Of a stretch of DNA of 64,000 nucleotides, positions 52,783 to 61,455 are shown piece after piece. The notes under the pieces were generated by a model. That model had not been told where the DNA came from, searched no databases, and saw only the letters and a list, made by a program, of their open reading frames with translations. The position numbers and the translations under genes are program-made. The DNA is from Vreelandella lutescens (GTDB lineage Bacteria; Pseudomonadota; Gammaproteobacteria; Pseudomonadales; Halomonadaceae). The stretch is from positions 29,673 through 93,672 of the forward strand of contig NZ_BMHM01000007.1 of the NCBI RefSeq assembly GCF_014640815.1, given 5' to 3'. Position 1 is the first letter of the stretch. Each line of letters opens with the position of its first letter.

Positions 52783-54326
52783 GACTCCTTGAGCTCTTGG
52801 CGCAGGTGGCGTTTTAGAATTTTACCTGCCGTGCTTTTTGGCAATTCGTCAGTAAACACCACGCGCTTAGGTACTTTATAAGGGGCTATCATGCTCTTAG
52901 CGTGTTGGATCAGCTCCTCTTCGCTGGCATCTTCGCCCTCTTTGAGTACGACCACCGCGGTAATCGCCTCAATCCATTTATCATCGGGCAGCCCGACGAC
53001 GGCTACTTCAGAAATTGCCGAGTGTTTAAACAGGGCTTCTTCCACTTCTCGGCTGGCCACCAACACACCGCCCGTATTGATGACATCTTTAATACGGTCA
53101 ACGATATACAAGTAGCCCGCCTCATCGACATACCCCACATCTCCAGAGTGGAACCACCCTCCCTGAAAAGCTTCTGAGGTCATCTCAGGTTTATCCCAGT
53201 AGCCGATCATAAGCTGTGGCGAACGATGAATAATTTCGCCGTGTTCCCCTGGGGCGACATCGTTTCCCTCTAAATCGACGATACGCGTTTCTACCGTGAG
53301 AATCGGACGGCCCGCCGATGCTGGGCGCTCCGCATGCTCTTCAGGTCGTAAAACAGTCGCCAATGGCGCTATTTCGCTCTGGCCGTAGCAGTTGTATAAG
53401 CCCACGCCAGGAAAGCGCCGCTGCATCTCTTCCAGTACCGGCACCGGCATAATAGAAGCGCCGTAATAGGCTTTTTTTAGGCTAGAAAGATCGTACTGGT
53501 CGAACTGCGGATGGCGTAAAAGACTGATCCACACCGTGGGTGGCGCAAAAAAAGAAGCAACTTGGTATTGAGCCATCGCGGCTAAGCAGCTGTCGGGCAG
53601 CGGCGCTTCGAGGAGAATGACCGGGGCACCCAGCAGTAACGCGGGCATCAAAAACACGTGCATTTGCGCGGAGTGGTAAAGCGGCAATGCGGCCAACATC
53701 GCCTCGCTGCCTTTAATATCCAGCTCCACCATGCACGCCATATACTCTGCCATTAACGCCTGATGGCTCATCATCGCGGCCTTGGGCGCGGCGGTCGTGC
53801 CCGAGGTGTAGAGCAGCTGGGCAAGGCTACTCCCTTCTAGCGCTACGTCGGGCTCATTACTTGAGTGGGACGACTCGACGCTGGCTAATACGTCGAAGCC
53901 GCTAGGCTCCACAGCATGCAAGGTGCCATTCACCGTCAACGTGATTGCTTGAGTAGCCTCGCGCACTTTGTCAGCAAGTGAGGCGTCGCTCAGTACTCCC
54001 TTAGCGCCTGACTGCTGCAAAATGTAGCCAAGCTCATCACTACTCAGGGCAAAGTTGACCGGGACATGCACCAGCCCAGCCTTGACCGCTGCCAGCCAAG
54101 CAATCACATAGGCGTCAGAGTTTTTGCCATAGACGGCGAGGCGGTCTCCTGGGATAAGCCCCGCCTGCAAAAGAGCGTTAGCCACTCGGTTAGCGGCAGC
54201 GTTGAGGGCTTGATAGCTCCATGAACGGTCGGCAAAGCGCAGCGCAAGCTGCTGGGGGTATTTACGAGCGCTGCGGTTAAGCGCAGCGCCAATGGTATTA
54301 CGATGGATAGAGTCGGTGAGCGTCAT
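52779..54326 (-). CDS. acyl-CoA synthetase (AMP-forming), first in operon
   Basis: 515 residues. Motifs: LLYTSGTTAAPKAAMMSHQ (phosphate loop, with Ala-Ala in place of the usual Gly-x), YNCYGQSEIAPLAT, WFHSGDVGYVDEAGYLYIVDRIKDVINTGGVLVASREVEE, and catalytic Lys in PKSTAGKILKRHLR. The weakly related partner at 48.7 kb suggests two different carboxylic acid substrates. Its ribosome binding site AAGGA overlaps an AACAACAA motif. Co-transcribed with the acyl-CoA dehydrogenase. Confidence 0.9.
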   Translation of the reverse strand: MTLTDSIHRNTIGAALNRSARKYPQQLALRFADRSWSYQALNAAANRVANALLQAGLIPGDRLAVYGKNSDAYVIAWLAAVKAGLVHVPVNFALSSDELGYILQQSGAKGVLSDASLADKVREATQAITLTVNGTLHAVEPSGFDVLASVESSHSSNEPDVALEGSSLAQLLYTSGTTAAPKAAMMSHQALMAEYMACMVELDIKGSEAMLAALPLYHSAQMHVFLMPALLLGAPVILLEAPLPDSCLAAMAQYQVASFFAPPTVWISLLRHPQFDQYDLSSLKKAYYGASIMPVPVLEEMQRRFPGVGLYNCYGQSEIAPLATVLRPEEHAERPASAGRPILTVETRIVDLEGNDVAPGEHGEIIHRSPQLMIGYWDKPEMTSEAFQGGWFHSGDVGYVDEAGYLYIVDRIKDVINTGGVLVASREVEEALFKHSAISEVAVVGLPDDKWIEAITAVVVLKEGEDASEEELIQHAKSMIAPYKVPKRVVFTDELPKSTAGKILKRHLRQELKES

Positions 54327-54332
54327 GCTAAG

Positions 54333-54343
54333 TCCTTGTTGTT
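54333..54343 (-). promoter_or_regulatory. A-rich Hfq/Crc-like motif overlapping the ribosome binding site
   Basis: On the minus strand AACAACAAGGA: the last five bases are the ribosome binding site of the acyl-CoA synthetase starting at 54326. Confidence 0.5.
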
Positions 54344-54369
54344 ATCGTCTAAAAGGCTTCAGCGATGAA

Positions 54370-55599
54370 TTAACCCGTTACCAATGGGCAGACACTTTCT
54401 GACAGCGGCCGGAACGCCTCCTCTGCTGGGATAGTGCGCACGACGCGGAAAAGGTCATCTGCATCGGCCGACTCTTCAGGTGTTTTCACTTCGACGAGAT
54501 ACATATCATGCACCATGCGGCCGTCTTCACGGATATAGCCGTTCTGGGCAAAAATATCGTTAATCGGTGTCTCTGCCATCTGCTGGCGCACCGTTTGTAT
54601 GTCGTCGGTTCCTACCGCCGCAATGGCCTCTAGATAGTGGCGCGTACTGGAATAGATCCCGGCGTGAACCATGGTCGGCATGCTGCCCGTGCGCTCACGA
54701 AACCGCTCTGCCCAGGCACGCGTCTCTTCGTTAAGGTCGTAATACCACGCCTTGGTAAACTGCAGCCCTTGCGCATTCTCAAGACCAATACTGCGGATAT
54801 CGGTACTAAACAGCACCATACCTGCCAGCACCTGACCGGCCTGCGTAATACCGAACTCACCCGCTGTTTGTACCGCGTTAATGGTGTCGCCACCGGCATT
54901 GTTTAAGGCAATCACATCCGCGCCAGAGGCTTGCGCTTGTAACATAAACGATGAGAAATCGTTGTTGGGGAATGGGTGACGAGCGCGGCCTACGATGGTT
55001 CCGCCATTTTCAGTCACTACACGTTCAACGTCCGCTTCAAGCGCATGCCCAAACGAGTAGTCAGCGCTGAGTAGGTACCAGTTTTTATAGCCCTCTTGCG
55101 TAATCGCTTTGGCGGTACCATTGGACATTGCCCAGGTGTCGTAAACCCAGTGGATATGATTGGGCGAGCAGTGCTCATTGGTAACACCGGATGAAACCGC
55201 ACCATTCACTAAGCCCAGCTTATCGGCCTCTTGCAACAAACTGACTGCCGCTAATGTGACCGATGACGCCACCAAACCTGTGACCATGTCGACGTTGCGC
55301 TCATCGATCCACTCACGTACGACGCTAGAGCCAACATCGGGACTATTTCGGTCATCGGCACTAAAGACAACGATATTGGCACCCTGCACGCTACCGCCAA
55401 CATCTTCGATCGCCATATGAATGGCATCCTCGCCAAGCGGGCCGATGGGATCACGGTAAACACCTGACATATCAGCCAAATAGCCAATCCGAATCTCATT
55501 ATCAGAGATGCCTTCATTGGCCGTTACTTGAGGCGCGTAGACCGCCGTAAGCACCGCTGCTGATAGTGCTGTCATTGCGAAGCGACGTGATAGTTGCAT
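54370..55599 (-). CDS. periplasmic substrate-binding protein, branched-chain amino acid ABC type (orphan)
   Basis: 409 residues. Signal peptide MQLSRRFAMTALSAAVLTAVYAPQVTANE, then a type I periplasmic binding fold (IRIGYLADMSGVYRDPIGPLGEDAIHMAIEDVGG...VDMVTGLVASSVTLAAVSLLQE...NWYLLSADYSFGHALEADVERVV). Such proteins serve Liv-type ABC importers, but no permease or ATPase gene is nearby. It is the first gene of the acyl-CoA operon, so it may capture the acid that the synthetases activate. ATG 55599 is chosen because it begins a good signal peptide and lies after ACAGG. Confidence 0.85.
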   Translation of the reverse strand: MQLSRRFAMTALSAAVLTAVYAPQVTANEGISDNEIRIGYLADMSGVYRDPIGPLGEDAIHMAIEDVGGSVQGANIVVFSADDRNSPDVGSSVVREWIDERNVDMVTGLVASSVTLAAVSLLQEADKLGLVNGAVSSGVTNEHCSPNHIHWVYDTWAMSNGTAKAITQEGYKNWYLLSADYSFGHALEADVERVVTENGGTIVGRARHPFPNNDFSSFMLQAQASGADVIALNNAGGDTINAVQTAGEFGITQAGQVLAGMVLFSTDIRSIGLENAQGLQFTKAWYYDLNEETRAWAERFRERTGSMPTMVHAGIYSSTRHYLEAIAAVGTDDIQTVRQQMAETPINDIFAQNGYIREDGRMVHDMYLVEVKTPEESADADDLFRVVRTIPAEEAFRPLSESVCPLVTG

Positions 55600-55612
55600 G
55601 ATATATACCTGT

Positions 55613-55626
55613 CTATTGTTGTTATT
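55613..55626 (-). promoter_or_regulatory. A-rich Hfq/Crc-like motif upstream of the binding protein
   Basis: On the minus strand AATAACAACAATAG, immediately before the ACAGGT ribosome binding site of the substrate-binding protein. A fit to AAnAAnAA. Confidence 0.5.
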
Positions 55627-55676
55627 AAGCCAGTATTTACTGTGCATTTATTCGATGAACCACCTGCATAGTAAAA

Positions 55677-55699
55677 GTAAACACTCGGCTTCTGTTTAC
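55677..55699. promoter_or_regulatory. candidate operator upstream of the acyl-CoA operon
   Basis: GTAAACA and TGTTTAC, a perfect 7-bp inverted repeat separated by 9 bases, about 80 bases before the operon's first gene. A short second dyad CAGTA-TT-TACTG lies at 55631-55642. The arrangement suits a dimeric repressor. The bound protein is not known. Confidence 0.5.
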
Positions 55700-55821
55700 C
55701 TAACAAGCCAGTTTTTTTGCAATTCGTGCCATTCGTATCGGGTGCAGTCAGCCGGAGCATTAGGGGTTGTGGGCCGCCAGCGTTACAATAGCGTTAATGA
55801 CACATGGCGGAGGAATACAGT

Positions 55822-56673
55822 TTGGCAAGCACTGAGGCCGATACGTTTTTACCCGAAGCACTGCAATTTCGCCCTGATACCCCGTTAGTGGATATTGGCG
55901 CGAACCTGACCCATGAAAGTTTCCAGCGCGACCTGGGTGATGTGCTGGCGCGGGCCAGGGCAGCCAATGTCACGACGCTTATCGTGACCGGCACCGATGT
56001 CGCCCACGCTAAGCAGGCCGTGCAGATGGCGCAGCAGTACACAGGGGTCTACGCAACGGCGGGCGTTCACCCCCATGATGCCAGTGGGTGGGACGACACG
56101 GTCGCCCAAGAAATGCAGCTGCTTTACCGTATGCCGGAGGTCGTGGCGGTTGGCGAGTGCGGGTTAGATTTTAATCGCAACTTTTCAACCCCAGAGCAGC
56201 AGGAGCATGCGTTCGAGGCGCAGCTGGCCCTGGCAGCAGAGAGCGGCCTGCCGCTATTTCTTCATGAACGGGATGCCGGCAAGCGAATGCAAGACATACT
56301 GCGCAGTTGGCGAAATGACATTAGCCAGGCGGTTATACACTGCTTTACGGCAGACCAAGAGACGCTGCATGGCTATCTTGATTTAGATCTGCATATTGGT
56401 TTGACGGGCTGGATATGCGATGAGCGCAGAGGCCATCACCTGCGTGATATGGTGCGTGATATACCGCTAGACCGCCTAATGGTGGAAACCGACTGCCCTT
56501 ACCTACTGCCCCGCAATTTGCCTGCTAAATTGAAGGGACGCCGCCACGAACCAGCGCTACTGCCCTGGATTGTTAAAGAAATAGCCCGCTGGCATGACGT
56601 GAGTGATACCGAGCTTGGCGCGGCGACCACTCGCACCGCCCAGCGTTTTTTCCGAATTAAAGCGGACGCTTAA
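55822..56673 (+). CDS. tatD: TatD-family metal-dependent hydrolase
   Basis: 283 residues. TatD proper rather than YcfH/YjjV: it begins DIGANLTHESFQRDLGDVLARARAANVTTLIVTGTD as in E. coli TatD. Metal ligands lie in VHPH, GECGLDF, LHERDA, HCF and ETDCPY. TatD is a DNase/3'-5' exonuclease linked to DNA repair and quality control. I chose TTG 55822 because GGAGG sits 8 bases before it, whereas ATG 55804 lies upstream of that site and has none. Confidence 0.92.
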   Translation: MASTEADTFLPEALQFRPDTPLVDIGANLTHESFQRDLGDVLARARAANVTTLIVTGTDVAHAKQAVQMAQQYTGVYATAGVHPHDASGWDDTVAQEMQLLYRMPEVVAVGECGLDFNRNFSTPEQQEHAFEAQLALAAESGLPLFLHERDAGKRMQDILRSWRNDISQAVIHCFTADQETLHGYLDLDLHIGLTGWICDERRGHHLRDMVRDIPLDRLMVETDCPYLLPRNLPAKLKGRRHEPALLPWIVKEIARWHDVSDTELGAATTRTAQRFFRIKADA

Positions 56674-56686
56674 AAGGAGCAACTGC

Positions 56687-57166
56687 GTGGCTGACTATCC
56701 TGGTTTTATTGCCATTGAAATAGGCGAAGATAATGGCTTGCCGCTCTCTATAGCGTGGTCGTTACCCGACGGTCGAATCAAACAAACGCTGATCCAGCCG
56801 GACGACAGCTGGATCACTGAAGATAGCAATGTGATGGGCGCTTATAGCATTGAGGAGTTAGAGAGCTTAGGCGTCAGCCCTCTAGATGTGATTCGTGAAT
56901 TAGAGAACGATCACTTCTCTGCCACGCTCTACACCAGCGATAACGGCGAAGATGAGGCCGCGCTGGCGCGTTTGTTTGACACCTACGGTCTGGACCCCTT
57001 TGTAGAGCTGGCACCCGCACAGGTATTGTACGATCAGCTCAGTTCTAGTGAGTGGCATCGCCTGCGTAGCGAGATGTTTAACGACTTGGGCTTAGAGCCG
57101 ATGCGCCCGGAGCACGAAATTGAAGTGATGCTTTCGCTGCACCAACAGCTTAATGAAAAAGATTAA
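56687..57166 (+). CDS. hypothetical protein, possible RNase H-fold (DnaQ-like)
   Basis: 159 residues. The pattern FIAIEIGEDNGLPLSIAWSLPDGRIKQTLIQPDDSWI, then ELENDHFSATLYTSDNGEDEAALARLFDTYGLDPFVELAPAQVLYDQ, recalls the strand order of DEDD-type exonucleases, with D/E positions only partly kept. This is a fold guess only. GTG 56687 has AAAAGGAG 6 bases upstream. It follows tatD by 13 bases and is probably co-transcribed with that nuclease. Confidence 0.7.
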   Translation: MADYPGFIAIEIGEDNGLPLSIAWSLPDGRIKQTLIQPDDSWITEDSNVMGAYSIEELESLGVSPLDVIRELENDHFSATLYTSDNGEDEAALARLFDTYGLDPFVELAPAQVLYDQLSSSEWHRLRSEMFNDLGLEPMRPEHEIEVMLSLHQQLNEKD

Positions 57167-57765
57167 GCGCTAACCTCAGTGGCTTCTAGCAGCGCTCTGC
57201 CTGCGGCGATTGCCTGTTCCAGCGTATTGCCCTGCTGATAGTAGCGCGCCAAGGCTATATAAAAAGCATTGGCGCGTGGCGGCAACCCTTCTGCTAAATA
57301 GCGCTGCGCCCTGGCACCGACTCTCTGCGCAAAGGCATCTCGGTCTACCTCAACTTCGCCCCCTAGGTTATCCACGCTAACGTGGAAGGTACGCCCGCAG
57401 GCCTGGGTGAATAGCTGTTCCAGCGCCTGAGGCGCAATTTCAGCATTTTCGAACGCCTGCTGCTCTTGGGCATTACGGCCATCGGGCAAGTACCAATAGC
57501 CATAGTCTTCTAACAGCCGGCGTTTTTCGCCCGCAATACACCAATGGCTGATTTCATGTAGCGCGCTGGCAAAGTAACCACGCGCAAAAATGACCTGATG
57601 ATAAGGCGTTTGATCGGTGGCCGGACGATACAGCGGCTCATCGCCCCCTTTAACCAAACGCGTCTGGCACTGCACTGCAAAGACGCCATCAAACAGCGCC
57701 ATAATATCGTCTAGGGTCCAACGCTCTTGCTCGTCACTCACCATATCGCCACTTTTCCCATGCAT
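57163..57765 (-). CDS. epmC: elongation factor P hydroxylase
   Basis: 200 residues. The core YHQVIFARGYFASALHEISHWCIAGEKRRLLEDYGYWYLPDGRN, with the metal-binding HEISHW, is characteristic of EpmC (YfcM), which hydroxylates the lysine-modified EF-P. Its stop overlaps the preceding gene's stop by 4 bases, tail to tail. The start could be ATG 57744; neither ATG has a strong site. Confidence 0.9.
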   Translation of the reverse strand: MHGKSGDMVSDEQERWTLDDIMALFDGVFAVQCQTRLVKGGDEPLYRPATDQTPYHQVIFARGYFASALHEISHWCIAGEKRRLLEDYGYWYLPDGRNAQEQQAFENAEIAPQALEQLFTQACGRTFHVSVDNLGGEVEVDRDAFAQRVGARAQRYLAEGLPPRANAFYIALARYYQQGNTLEQAIAAGRALLEATEVSA

Positions 57766-57880
57766 TTCGCGCAGTATACCCGCTGTGGCTTAGCCAGCTA
57801 AAGAGGAGACAGCAAAGCGCAGCGACTCCTGCTACTCTATCGGCCTTTCTTAGGTCTCTTTGCTAAAGGGGAACCATACC

Positions 57881-59299
57881 TTGGGCGGCTTCACTAGCGA
57901 TATCAAATCCATCTATTGGCCAGAAACTCGAACGCTGGTCGCGTTGGCTCTGCCTATTTGCGGCGCTCAGCTAGCCCAGGCGGGCATGAGCGTGGTCGAT
58001 GTCATCATGACAGGTAGGCACAATGCTACCGATTTGGCCGCCGTCTCGGTAGGTTCCAGCCTATGGATGCCGCTGATGCTGTTTATGACCGGCACGCTAA
58101 TGGGGCTAACGCCTATTGTGGCGCACTTACTGGGCGGCCAGCGCAACCATGATATTCGACCCGCCGTGCATCAAGCCCTTTGGGTAGCCTTGGCATTAGG
58201 CCTGATCGCTGCAGGTTTATTATGGGTCGCTGTCACGCCTATTTTCGAGTTGATGAGCGTGCCCCCTAGTGTGGCTCGTGAGTCCGCCGCTTACTTGAGC
58301 GCAGTTGCCTTTGGTATGCCCGGCATTGCGCTTTTCCAGGCGTTACGAGCCTTTTCTGATGGCATGAACCATACGCGCCCGGCCCTGTGGATTAGCCTTG
58401 TCGGCCTTACTGTCAATATTCCCTGTAACTACGTGCTGATTTACGGCGGCGAAGGGTTGGTGAGCCTGTTTGGCGCGCATACACCCGATAGCGTGCAGCA
58501 GCTCCCTGCGCTGGGTGCTTTTGGCTGCGGCATTGCTACCGCTATCTCCATGTGGACCATGGCCATCGCCATGGCCTTCTATACACGTCGCGGTAGCACC
58601 TATCGCAGCGTGTCCCTTTGGAAACAGCTTACCCCTCCCAACCTAGCGGGTATCCGTGAGCTTGTAGTGGTTGGGGTGCCTATCGGCGTTGCGATTTTTG
58701 TTGAAGTTACCCTGTTTACGCTAATCGCACTGTTTATAGCCAGCTTTGGGGAAGTCACCGTAGGCGCGCACCAAATCGCCCTCAGTTACACCACTATCTT
58801 GTTTATGCTGCCCATGTCGTTAAGCATGGCCCTGACGGTTCGTGTCGGTAATACACTGGGACAGCGACGTTTAGCCATGGCGCGTAAAGTCGCTTGGAAT
58901 GGCATTACGATTAGCGTAATCGTCGCGGCGATCAACAGCACGCTATTGTGGTTTACGGCCCCAACGGTGATTGCGCTATACACATCAAATACTGAGATTC
59001 AGGCATTAGCATTAACTATTATCGCGCTAGCGGTTATTTTTCAGCTGTCGGATTCTCTGCAGGTGAATTTAGCAGGGGCCTTACGAGGCTATAAAGACAC
59101 GCGCATTGTCATGGTCATTACCGTGCTCTCTTATTGGATTGTGGGCTTAGGAGGGGGCCACTGGTTAGGAACCTATGGCTTGGGAGGTTTGTCTGATCCG
59201 ATGGGTGTACACGGTTACTGGATTGGGCTGATTGCTGGTCTCAGCACGGCTGCTGTATTGCTGGCTTGGCGATTAAAAAAGATCAGTCAACAGGAGTAA
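57881..59299 (+). CDS. MATE-family multidrug efflux transporter (NorM type)
   Basis: 472 residues with 12 membrane helices and the MATE halves (LALPICGAQLAQAGMSVVDVIMTGRHNATDLAAVSVGSSLWMPL; LVVVGVPIGVAIFVEVTLFTLIALFIASFGEVTVGAHQIALSY). NorM-like members export drugs with Na+ or H+. TTG 57881 is preferred, with AAAGGGG 9 bases before; another TTG at 57860 lacks a site. A lipoprotein gene follows 3 bases after its stop. Confidence 0.88.
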   Translation: MGGFTSDIKSIYWPETRTLVALALPICGAQLAQAGMSVVDVIMTGRHNATDLAAVSVGSSLWMPLMLFMTGTLMGLTPIVAHLLGGQRNHDIRPAVHQALWVALALGLIAAGLLWVAVTPIFELMSVPPSVARESAAYLSAVAFGMPGIALFQALRAFSDGMNHTRPALWISLVGLTVNIPCNYVLIYGGEGLVSLFGAHTPDSVQQLPALGAFGCGIATAISMWTMAIAMAFYTRRGSTYRSVSLWKQLTPPNLAGIRELVVVGVPIGVAIFVEVTLFTLIALFIASFGEVTVGAHQIALSYTTILFMLPMSLSMALTVRVGNTLGQRRLAMARKVAWNGITISVIVAAINSTLLWFTAPTVIALYTSNTEIQALALTIIALAVIFQLSDSLQVNLAGALRGYKDTRIVMVITVLSYWIVGLGGGHWLGTYGLGGLSDPMGVHGYWIGLIAGLSTAAVLLAWRLKKISQQE

Positions 59300-59302
59300 T
59301 TC

Positions 59303-60298
59303 ATGCCTCCCAAACGACGTTACGGTGTGTGGCTAGCCGCGTCGGCTAGCCTGCTTCTGGTGGGATGCGGCGATAATAGCGCCGATCAAGCCTGGGCGAC
59401 CTATCACCAACAGCTGGCAGACACGCTTAACACCACCACTCCTGAACGCAGGGAGCCCCGCAATATTGGTGCCTTTCCTGAACGTCAGCAACGTTTGATC
59501 GACGTTCCAGAAACCCGTGATGGCATGCTCAACATCTACGCCCTACGCGAGTGCCAAATTACGTCTCTTATTGCGGCACGCAACAATCAGCTTGGCCGCG
59601 TTGCTCCGCCAAGCCAACACTGGCTGTATGAGCGCACGCTGTGGCAGAGACTGAGTACCTGTTTGAATAGCGAAGTACCGGATAGCTTGAGTGACGATGA
59701 CCACGCACGCCTAGCGCAGCTAACCGAGCTAAAAACAGCACAGCTACCCTCGGTGAGCTGGAATGCCATCTTTGATTCTGAAGAGTGGGAAAAAAGCTTT
59801 TCGAGAGCGAGTAGCCCTCTTCCCCCACACTCACCTATCGACTTAAGCAGCCAACTAGCTGCCATCGAGTATCTTAGACAAATGGTGGTTCAGCAATTCA
59901 GCCTTGCCTGGGAGCAAGACTCCTCGACACTTGAGAACCATCTCAAAACGCTGCAGGAGCGTCCTTTAACCGCGGAAGTACTTCGCTCTTTGCTACTGGC
60001 TGAACAGCGGATCGGTGAGGCAAATAGGCTCCTAGAGCGCGAAGCGGACGCTAACGCTTGCCTATCATTGGACGAACCTGAATGGATCGCGACTCTGGCG
60101 CTGCAGTCGCAACAGTGGCTCGAAAGCATCAATCATTTAATCAATAGCCATCCTCTTTCGCCGCCTCCCGCCATTGATGAGTATCAAAACAACTGGCTTT
60201 CCGTGAGTAACCCAGAGGCTCCTTGGCAGCAGTTTCAAGCGGCATGGGATGAGCACAAAGCGTTAAAAGACTCGTTTAAACACTGTGCTTCTGATTAA
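59303..60298 (+). CDS. DUF3080 lipoprotein
   Basis: 331 residues. Lipobox signal (MPPKRRYGVWLAASASLLLVGC, Cys22) precedes a long helical periplasmic part with DUF3080 features (LRECQITSLIAARNNQLGRVAPPSQHWLYERTLWQRLSTCLNSE). The function is unknown. It starts 3 bases after the MATE gene with AGGAG before the ATG, so the two are co-translated. Confidence 0.8.
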   Translation: MPPKRRYGVWLAASASLLLVGCGDNSADQAWATYHQQLADTLNTTTPERREPRNIGAFPERQQRLIDVPETRDGMLNIYALRECQITSLIAARNNQLGRVAPPSQHWLYERTLWQRLSTCLNSEVPDSLSDDDHARLAQLTELKTAQLPSVSWNAIFDSEEWEKSFSRASSPLPPHSPIDLSSQLAAIEYLRQMVVQQFSLAWEQDSSTLENHLKTLQERPLTAEVLRSLLLAEQRIGEANRLLEREADANACLSLDEPEWIATLALQSQQWLESINHLINSHPLSPPPAIDEYQNNWLSVSNPEAPWQQFQAAWDEHKALKDSFKHCASD

Positions 60299-60410
60299 AA
60301 ATGACGTTTGCGCTTAACCTAGCGGTCAAGCTGTGCTATTGGTGAAGGTAGCGGCAGGCGGTCACCGCTGTCTGCCAATGTCGTGACCACGCAGTACAAG
60401 GAGGGACACC

Positions 60411-61115
60411 ATGGGCGCACCCCTGTCAACTCGCTCTGCCCAGGTCATCGACCTGGAAACCGTGCGTCAGCGTCAGCAGGCGCGGAAGTGTTTAGTTCGT
60501 TTAGCACCGGAGCTAGATGGATTAGAGATGGTCTACCAGCTCGCTGCGAGTCCCGACACCTATTATGGCCTCCCTATTCTTGCTTGGGGGCTTAGGGAAG
60601 ATGGCAACGTGGTGGGACTCGTCCCATGGATGGAGTCACTGGCGGCCTGTCATGAACTGGATAGTCATGAAAGCGGTTTCTTCGTTGGATACCGCGACCC
60701 TGAAACCGATGAAATCTTCGACACTCCTCCAGATCACAAGTACGACGAACTCACTGCTGCGGCAAGCTATTTTGAGTATGAAGCCTCTGGCGACATTACC
60801 CTGATCCAGCAGCTGCCTGATACCTTAGGCACCCATGCACTCTGCATGCATCACCCCAATGCGCCTTGGCAAATGAAACCTGTGTATGGCTGGCGTTTAT
60901 ACAGCGACGGTAGTGTAGAAGCGATGCTGGCAGATGAGCAGAAAGCCACGATGACCCCAATACTTCTGGGCGATAAATGTCTCTACGACGCCCACTCCCA
61001 GCATCAAACCGTTTACTTCTTCCAACGCCATATAGCTAATCGGATTCTGGAAGAGGACCCGGCCACGCTCGAAGCACTCGCCATGATGGTGGTACCAAGC
61101 AGCGATAGTCCATAG
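60411..61115 (+). CDS. hypothetical protein
   Basis: 234 residues, soluble, acidic. No motif I recognise. Mid-section (GLPILAWGLREDGNVVGLVPWMESLAACHELDSHESGFFVGYRDPETDEIFDTPPDHKYDELTAAASYFEYE) and a later strand pair (VYGWRLYSDGSVEAMLADE) suggest a mixed alpha/beta fold. AAGGAGG lies 9 bases before the ATG. It is a single gene followed by a hairpin. Coding is clear from the reading frame and ribosome site; the role is not. Confidence 0.72.
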   Translation: MGAPLSTRSAQVIDLETVRQRQQARKCLVRLAPELDGLEMVYQLAASPDTYYGLPILAWGLREDGNVVGLVPWMESLAACHELDSHESGFFVGYRDPETDEIFDTPPDHKYDELTAAASYFEYEASGDITLIQQLPDTLGTHALCMHHPNAPWQMKPVYGWRLYSDGSVEAMLADEQKATMTPILLGDKCLYDAHSQHQTVYFFQRHIANRILEEDPATLEALAMMVVPSSDSP

Positions 61116-61126
61116 CGACTCAAGCC

Positions 61127-61158
61127 AAGGCGCTTCACCCTTAGTCGGTGAGCGCCTT
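61127..61158. terminator. hairpin between convergent genes
   Basis: AAGGCGCT(T)CACC pairs with GGTGAGCGCCTT: a 12-bp stem with one bulged T and a 7-base loop. No long T run, so termination strength is uncertain. Confidence 0.55.
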
Positions 61159-61175
61159 GCTGTGACTCCACAAAA

Positions 61176-61427
61176 TCACGCCAAGCGGATAAAGTAGATG
61201 TATTGATCATCCGCGCTATTTTGATCCAGCAGCTCATGGCCTAAAAACTGGCAAAACTTTGGTACATCACGCGTAGTAGCAGGGTCAGTTGCCACTACTT
61301 TCAACACTTGGCCAGACGCCATATCACGCACTTTGTTGTGCATGAGCATAATGGGCTCTGGGCAGTAGAGACCTGTGGTATCTAACGCAGCATCAAACGC
61401 GCTGGGGTCATCCGTATTAACAGTCAT
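61176..61427 (-). CDS. tusA: sulfur carrier TusA
   Basis: 83 residues. The TusA/SirA motif LYCPEPIMLMHNKVRDM carries the persulfide Cys. It relays sulfur from IscS for tRNA 2-thiolation and other uses. It is alone on this strand. Confidence 0.92.
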   Translation of the reverse strand: MTVNTDDPSAFDAALDTTGLYCPEPIMLMHNKVRDMASGQVLKVVATDPATTRDVPKFCQFLGHELLDQNSADDQYIYFIRLA

Positions 61428-61455
61428 CGACTCTCTCGGCTAGGAAACAGACACT

